This document shows positions 60,872 to 64,000 of a DNA stretch of 64,000 nucleotides, one piece after another (position 1 is the stretch's first letter; each line of letters opens with the position of its first letter). The position numbers and the translations under genes were made by a program. The stretch comes from Rhodocyclus gracilis. Its GTDB lineage: Bacteria > Pseudomonadota > Gammaproteobacteria > Burkholderiales > Rhodocyclaceae. The notes beneath the pieces were generated by a model. It ran no database searches, had not been told where the DNA came from, and worked only from the letters and a program-made list of their open reading frames with translations. The stretch lies in assembly GCF_009617575.1 (NCBI RefSeq), contig NZ_WIXJ01000001.1, positions 434,001 through 498,000 of the forward strand. The letters are read 5' to 3'.

Positions 60872-61029
60872 AGCCCCCCTCACCTCCACATGCCCTCGCA
60901 CCTAGCCAACGCTCCGCACATGCTGCCAACTTCACGCGCCAACGACTGTCCGAGAACAAGACCGCCGCCGCACACCGCCTGATGCACGCACGTTCTATCC
61001 ACACCCCGCTTTCGCAAGGAACCGCCTTC

Positions 61030-61824
61030 ATGCCCAAGACCACTGCCGCGCCGGACGTCCCGGCCGATGCGCCAATAGACGCCCCCGGCTGCGAGCGTTG
61101 CCGGAATCTCGACGCACTCGATTTCGAGTTTTCGTTTGCCTATCAGCCGATCATCGACTTCCACGCGCGCCGCATCTTCGCGCATGAAGCGCTGGTACGC
61201 GGCCCGCAAGGCGAATCCGCCGCCTCGGTGCTGGCCAGGGTCAATGACGACAACCGTTATCGCTTCGATCAGGCGTGCCGGGTGAAGGCCGTGCAGGGTG
61301 CCGCCGCGTTGGGCATCCAGGAATTCCTCTCCATCAATTTCATGCCGAACGCGGTCTATCAGCCGGAAGCCTGCATCCGCTCGACCTTCGCGGCAGCACA
61401 GAAGTACAACTTCCCGAAAGAGCGGATCATCTTCGAGGTACTGGAAGGCGAGAACATTTCCGACCGGCCGCACTTGATTCGTATCTTCGAGGAATACAAG
61501 CGATTCGGCTTCCAGACGGCGCTCGACGACTTCGGCGCCGGCTATGCCGGTCTCAACCTGCTGGCGGATTTCCAGCCCGACATCATCAAGATCGACATGG
61601 ATCTGGTGCGCCACATCGACACCAGCAAACCCAAGCAGGCCATCGTCGAAGGCATCGTGCACATCGGCCGGCAACTCGGTATCCGCATCCTCGCCGAAGG
61701 CATTGAGACGCGCGCCGAGCGCGATTTCTTCCTCAGCTGCGGCGTCACCCTGATGCAGGGATATTTTTTCAGCAAGCCGGCCTTCCAGGCCATCGGCAGC
61801 ATCGACGCCAGCGCCTGGCAGTGA
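61030..61824 (+). CDS. Stand-alone EAL-domain cyclic-di-GMP phosphodiesterase
   Basis: A 264-residue EAL protein. The motif AHEALVRG, Asn in LSINFMPN, IIFEVLEGEN, the DDFGAGYAGLN loop, IIKIDMDLV, LAEGIET and MQGYFFSKP are all intact, so it is likely an active phosphodiesterase lowering c-di-GMP. The N-terminal CERCRN pair (CxxC) could bind a metal or haem. ATG 61030 has AAGGA about ten bases upstream; the earlier ATG at 60982 is less likely. It stands alone, 158 bp after the kinase. Confidence 0.91.
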   Translation: MPKTTAAPDVPADAPIDAPGCERCRNLDALDFEFSFAYQPIIDFHARRIFAHEALVRGPQGESAASVLARVNDDNRYRFDQACRVKAVQGAAALGIQEFLSINFMPNAVYQPEACIRSTFAAAQKYNFPKERIIFEVLEGENISDRPHLIRIFEEYKRFGFQTALDDFGAGYAGLNLLADFQPDIIKIDMDLVRHIDTSKPKQAIVEGIVHIGRQLGIRILAEGIETRAERDFFLSCGVTLMQGYFFSKPAFQAIGSIDASAWQ

Positions 61825-61923
61825 AGTTGGCGCGCTGGCAGCAAGATGTCGGCGCGGCGGGCTGCTCGCCTGTTTTTAGACGTCGCGGCCCGCCCTCGCC
61901 ATGCCTTGCGCCCCGGTGCCCGC

Positions 61924-62808
61924 CTACGCGAGCAGCAACAGAACAGCGACGAGCCAGCTGACGAAGGCGCCGGCGAGGTGCCGGTCGCGCAGGAGCGCGG
62001 CGGAAGGATCGCCACCGCCGCCCCGCCGATGCAGGAGGAAGAGGTAGCGGAAAACGCCGTACACGACGAAGGGCACGGTGTAGATCAGCTGCGTCGTACC
62101 ATGCAGCGCCACCGTTTCGGCGCTGACGGTATAGAGGCTGTAGCTGACGATGGCGCCAGCGGCGCAGATGCCTATCATCTGGTCGAGCAAGGCCGGATCG
62201 TAGTCGTCGAGCACCTTGCGATGGCTGCCGCCGCGCCCGTCCATGGCGTCGATTTCCGCCCGCCGCTTGGCAAAACCAAGAAAGAGCGTGAGCATCATGC
62301 CGCACAGGAAAAGCCAGTGCGAAGGCGCGATGCCAACCCCCAGCGTGCCCGCCAGAATGCGCAGCATGAAGCCGGCCGAGATGATGAAGACATCGAGCAC
62401 GACGACGTGCTTGAGGCCCATCGAATAACCGACGTTGAGCACGGCATAGCCGACGATGATGCCGGCCGCCGTCAGCGAGACCGAGGCGGCCAGCGCCAGC
62501 GCGCCGCCAATGCACACGGCGGCGAGCAAGAGGGCCTGCGTGGCGCTGATGGTGCCGGAGGCGAGCGGGCGATGCCGCTTGTCCGGATGCTCGCGATCGC
62601 GCTCGCGATCGGCAAAATCATTGATGACGTAGACCGCCGAGGCCGCCAGCGAAAACGCCGCGGCAACCAGCACGACATCGCGCACCAGCGCCAGATCACC
62701 CCAGGCGTGCCCAAACAGGAGGCCAACGAAGACGAACCCGCTCTTCACCCATTGATACGGGCGCAGCAGTTTGAGGTAAGGAGCAAGACCGGTCATGAGA
62801 GGAGCCAT
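61924..62808 (-). CDS. UbiA-family polyprenyl-phosphate phosphoribosyltransferase-like
   Basis: A 294-residue membrane prenyltransferase with about eight helices. The first Asp motif NDFADRERDREHPDKRHRP and the second region YSMGLKHVVVLDVFII, with FAKRRAE, match decaprenyl-phosphate phosphoribosyltransferase (DPPR synthase) rather than ubiquinone or haem O UbiA enzymes. It would couple PRPP to a polyprenyl phosphate, making the substrate for DprE1/DprE2-type epimerisation. The start may be 62808 or 62796. Downstream of it, nothing but a 99-bp gap separates it from the EAL gene. Confidence 0.86.
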   Translation of the reverse strand: MAPLMTGLAPYLKLLRPYQWVKSGFVFVGLLFGHAWGDLALVRDVVLVAAAFSLAASAVYVINDFADRERDREHPDKRHRPLASGTISATQALLLAAVCIGGALALAASVSLTAAGIIVGYAVLNVGYSMGLKHVVVLDVFIISAGFMLRILAGTLGVGIAPSHWLFLCGMMLTLFLGFAKRRAEIDAMDGRGGSHRKVLDDYDPALLDQMIGICAAGAIVSYSLYTVSAETVALHGTTQLIYTVPFVVYGVFRYLFLLHRRGGGGDPSAALLRDRHLAGAFVSWLVAVLLLLA

Positions 62809-62817
62809 TCGCCGCGA

Positions 62818-64000
62818 TTATCGTGGTTTTAGCGGCAGCATGCCGCCGGTGTCGTCGGGGAAATAGCGCGTGCAGAACTCACACGGGCTATCCGCCCGGC
62901 GCGGCATCCAGGCAGGTGCACGGTAAAAGCGGTCGCGCACACGCGTCAGCACGCCGTCGCGATACGCCGCATAGCGGAAACCTTCCCCGAGCACGAGCGT
63001 GTAGCGCACGCCATGAAGATCAATGTGTTGCAGCGCAATACGCTCGAAATACGGCGCGTACTCATCCGCCGCCGGCTCGCTCTTGCGCAGGATCAGCACG
63101 CGACCGCCATCGTGCACGCGCCAGTCGGTCAGGAAATCGTCCTGCCGCGCGTGGTAGGAGCCTTCGCCGAACACCGCGAAGGGACGCCGCGCGTGATAGG
63201 CCAGCGTCGCCGCCGGCGAATAGCCGTCGGTGGCAAAAAGATAATCGTCCGCCCAGGGTTGCAGGCGAGCGAGCAATTCGTCGGCGCGCACCGTCAGCAC
63301 AATGCCGTCGTATGCGCTGCTGTTGCGCCAGGTCTCCAGCGGCAGCGTGGAAATGACGCCGATCAAGAGCACATGCGCGACGGCAAACAGTGCCGAGCAG
63401 CGCAGCAGACGCGCCACGTTCGCCAGCGGCAGCGCCATCGCGCCGATCGCCGCCAGCAGCGGCGTAAAAGACGCCAGCCAGTGCAAGCCCACCGACTTCT
63501 CGAAGGAGAGAAGGAACAGCAGCAACAAAGGCACGCCCGCCAGCCATAGCACCGCGCCAACATCGGCGCGCTGGGCGGCGGCACGCAATGCCGCGCGTTG
63601 GCGCCAGAGCGCGATCAGCAGCCAGGGCGTTGCCAGATAGGCGAGGCAGACAAAGTAGAGCGGCGGGTTCTCTGCCTGAAAGCCCGCATCGGCGGTGCGG
63701 TTGACGAAATTGAAGAGAACATTGACCCAGCAATGTCCGTTGTTCCACCACAGGTTATAGATCGGCGCCGGCAAGGCAGCGAGAACGAGCACCGCGAAGC
63801 CTGCCCAACGGCCCCGGTCGCGGCGCGCGAGCAGGACATGCGCAAGAATGCCGACACCAAGCAGCGCCGCGAAGTATTTACCAAGAAAGGCGCCGCCCAA
63901 CAGCAGTCCGGCGACGCCTTGCCAGAGCAAGGCACGCGGCAGATTGCGGGCGCGCAAGGCAGCGACGTAAGCGCCAACCGCCAGCACCGAGAAGAGGATC
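62818..64000 (-). CDS. Membrane glycosyltransferase (GT39/ArnT-like), 5' end beyond the window
   Basis: The visible part (about 394 residues) is the C-terminal portion of a polytopic glycosyltransferase; the frame is open to base 64000. Hydrophobic helices, GAFLGKYFAALLGVG, LNFVNRTADAGFQAENPP-type loop and ESVGLHWL region resemble PMT/ArnT (GT-C) enzymes that take the sugar from a polyprenyl phosphate. The UbiA gene follows after 9 bp, so both probably share a transcript and a lipid-linked sugar. The C-terminal CEFCTRYFPDD has two Cys. The N-terminal catalytic Asp-Glu/Asp-Asp loop lies outside the window. Confidence 0.78.
   Translation of the reverse strand, partial: ILFSVLAVGAYVAALRARNLPRALLWQGVAGLLLGGAFLGKYFAALLGVGILAHVLLARRDRGRWAGFAVLVLAALPAPIYNLWWNNGHCWVNVLFNFVNRTADAGFQAENPPLYFVCLAYLATPWLLIALWRQRAALRAAAQRADVGAVLWLAGVPLLLLFLLSFEKSVGLHWLASFTPLLAAIGAMALPLANVARLLRCSALFAVAHVLLIGVISTLPLETWRNSSAYDGIVLTVRADELLARLQPWADDYLFATDGYSPAATLAYHARRPFAVFGEGSYHARQDDFLTDWRVHDGGRVLILRKSEPAADEYAPYFERIALQHIDLHGVRYTLVLGEGFRYAAYRDGVLTRVRDRFYRAPAWMPRRADSPCEFCTRYFPDDTGGMLPLKPR

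Overview
The window looks like a chromosomal segment of a Betaproteobacterium, most likely Rhodocyclales (Azonexus, Dechloromonas, Propionivibrio or Accumulibacter-like). Support comes from the high G+C, the order thrS-infC-rpmI-rplT-pheS-pheT-ihfA-merR-tRNA-Pro, the secF-secD-yajC block, an NdufS6-type zinc-finger gene beside ilvE and waaF, cytochrome c', and protein sequences that read as betaproteobacterial. I see no insertion sequence, phage, integrase, CRISPR array or rRNA. Placement below class level is inference.

Layout. 0-6.6 kb: alpha-glucan/glycogen genes (end of a GH57 enzyme, GH57 4-alpha-glucanotransferase, GlgP, GlgA). 6.6-14.4 kb: translation operon, opened by a promoter, an 11-codon Thr-rich leader peptide and an intrinsic terminator in front of thrS. 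It continues with infC (apparent AUC start), rpmI, rplT, pheST, ihfA, a MerR-type gene and tRNA-Pro(GGG). 14.5-16.4 kb: MsbA-like ABC exporter. 16.5-23.2 kb (minus): tight run ilvE, zinc-finger protein, waaF, SnoaL-like protein, YheT-like hydrolase, phosphohexomutase, EAL-HDOD protein. 23.3-28.9 kb (plus): nudJ, unknown exported protein, mnmA, flippase-like membrane protein, DprE1-like and DprE2-like enzymes. 29-33 kb: GST, purB, DUF2322, cytochrome c', cytochrome b561.

33.2-41.4 kb (minus): secF, secD, yajC, alaS, ugpQ, ugpB. 41.6-43.8 kb (plus): small lipoprotein and rhlE. 43.8-50.2 kb (minus): PaeA/YtfL-like exporter, glcD, glcE, glcF and an HDOD gene. 50.4-60.9 kb (plus): heavy-metal-type RND efflux operon (adaptor, pump, DUF3240, outer-membrane channel), two small unknown ORFs, a LysR regulator and a QseB/QseC-like two-component pair. 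A CTTAAG-N5-CTTAAG element, the classical PmrA/QseB box, precedes the efflux operon. 61-64 kb: stand-alone EAL phosphodiesterase, UbiA-type polyprenyl-phosphate phosphoribosyltransferase and a truncated membrane glycosyltransferase.

Functional links. The UbiA enzyme, the DprE1/DprE2-like pair, the flippase-like protein and the membrane glycosyltransferase could together supply and use a polyprenyl-phosphate pentose, although they sit about 35 kb apart. The most notable regulatory signal is the putative transcription attenuator of thrS. Many long ORFs on opposite strands are shadows caused by high G+C and are omitted.
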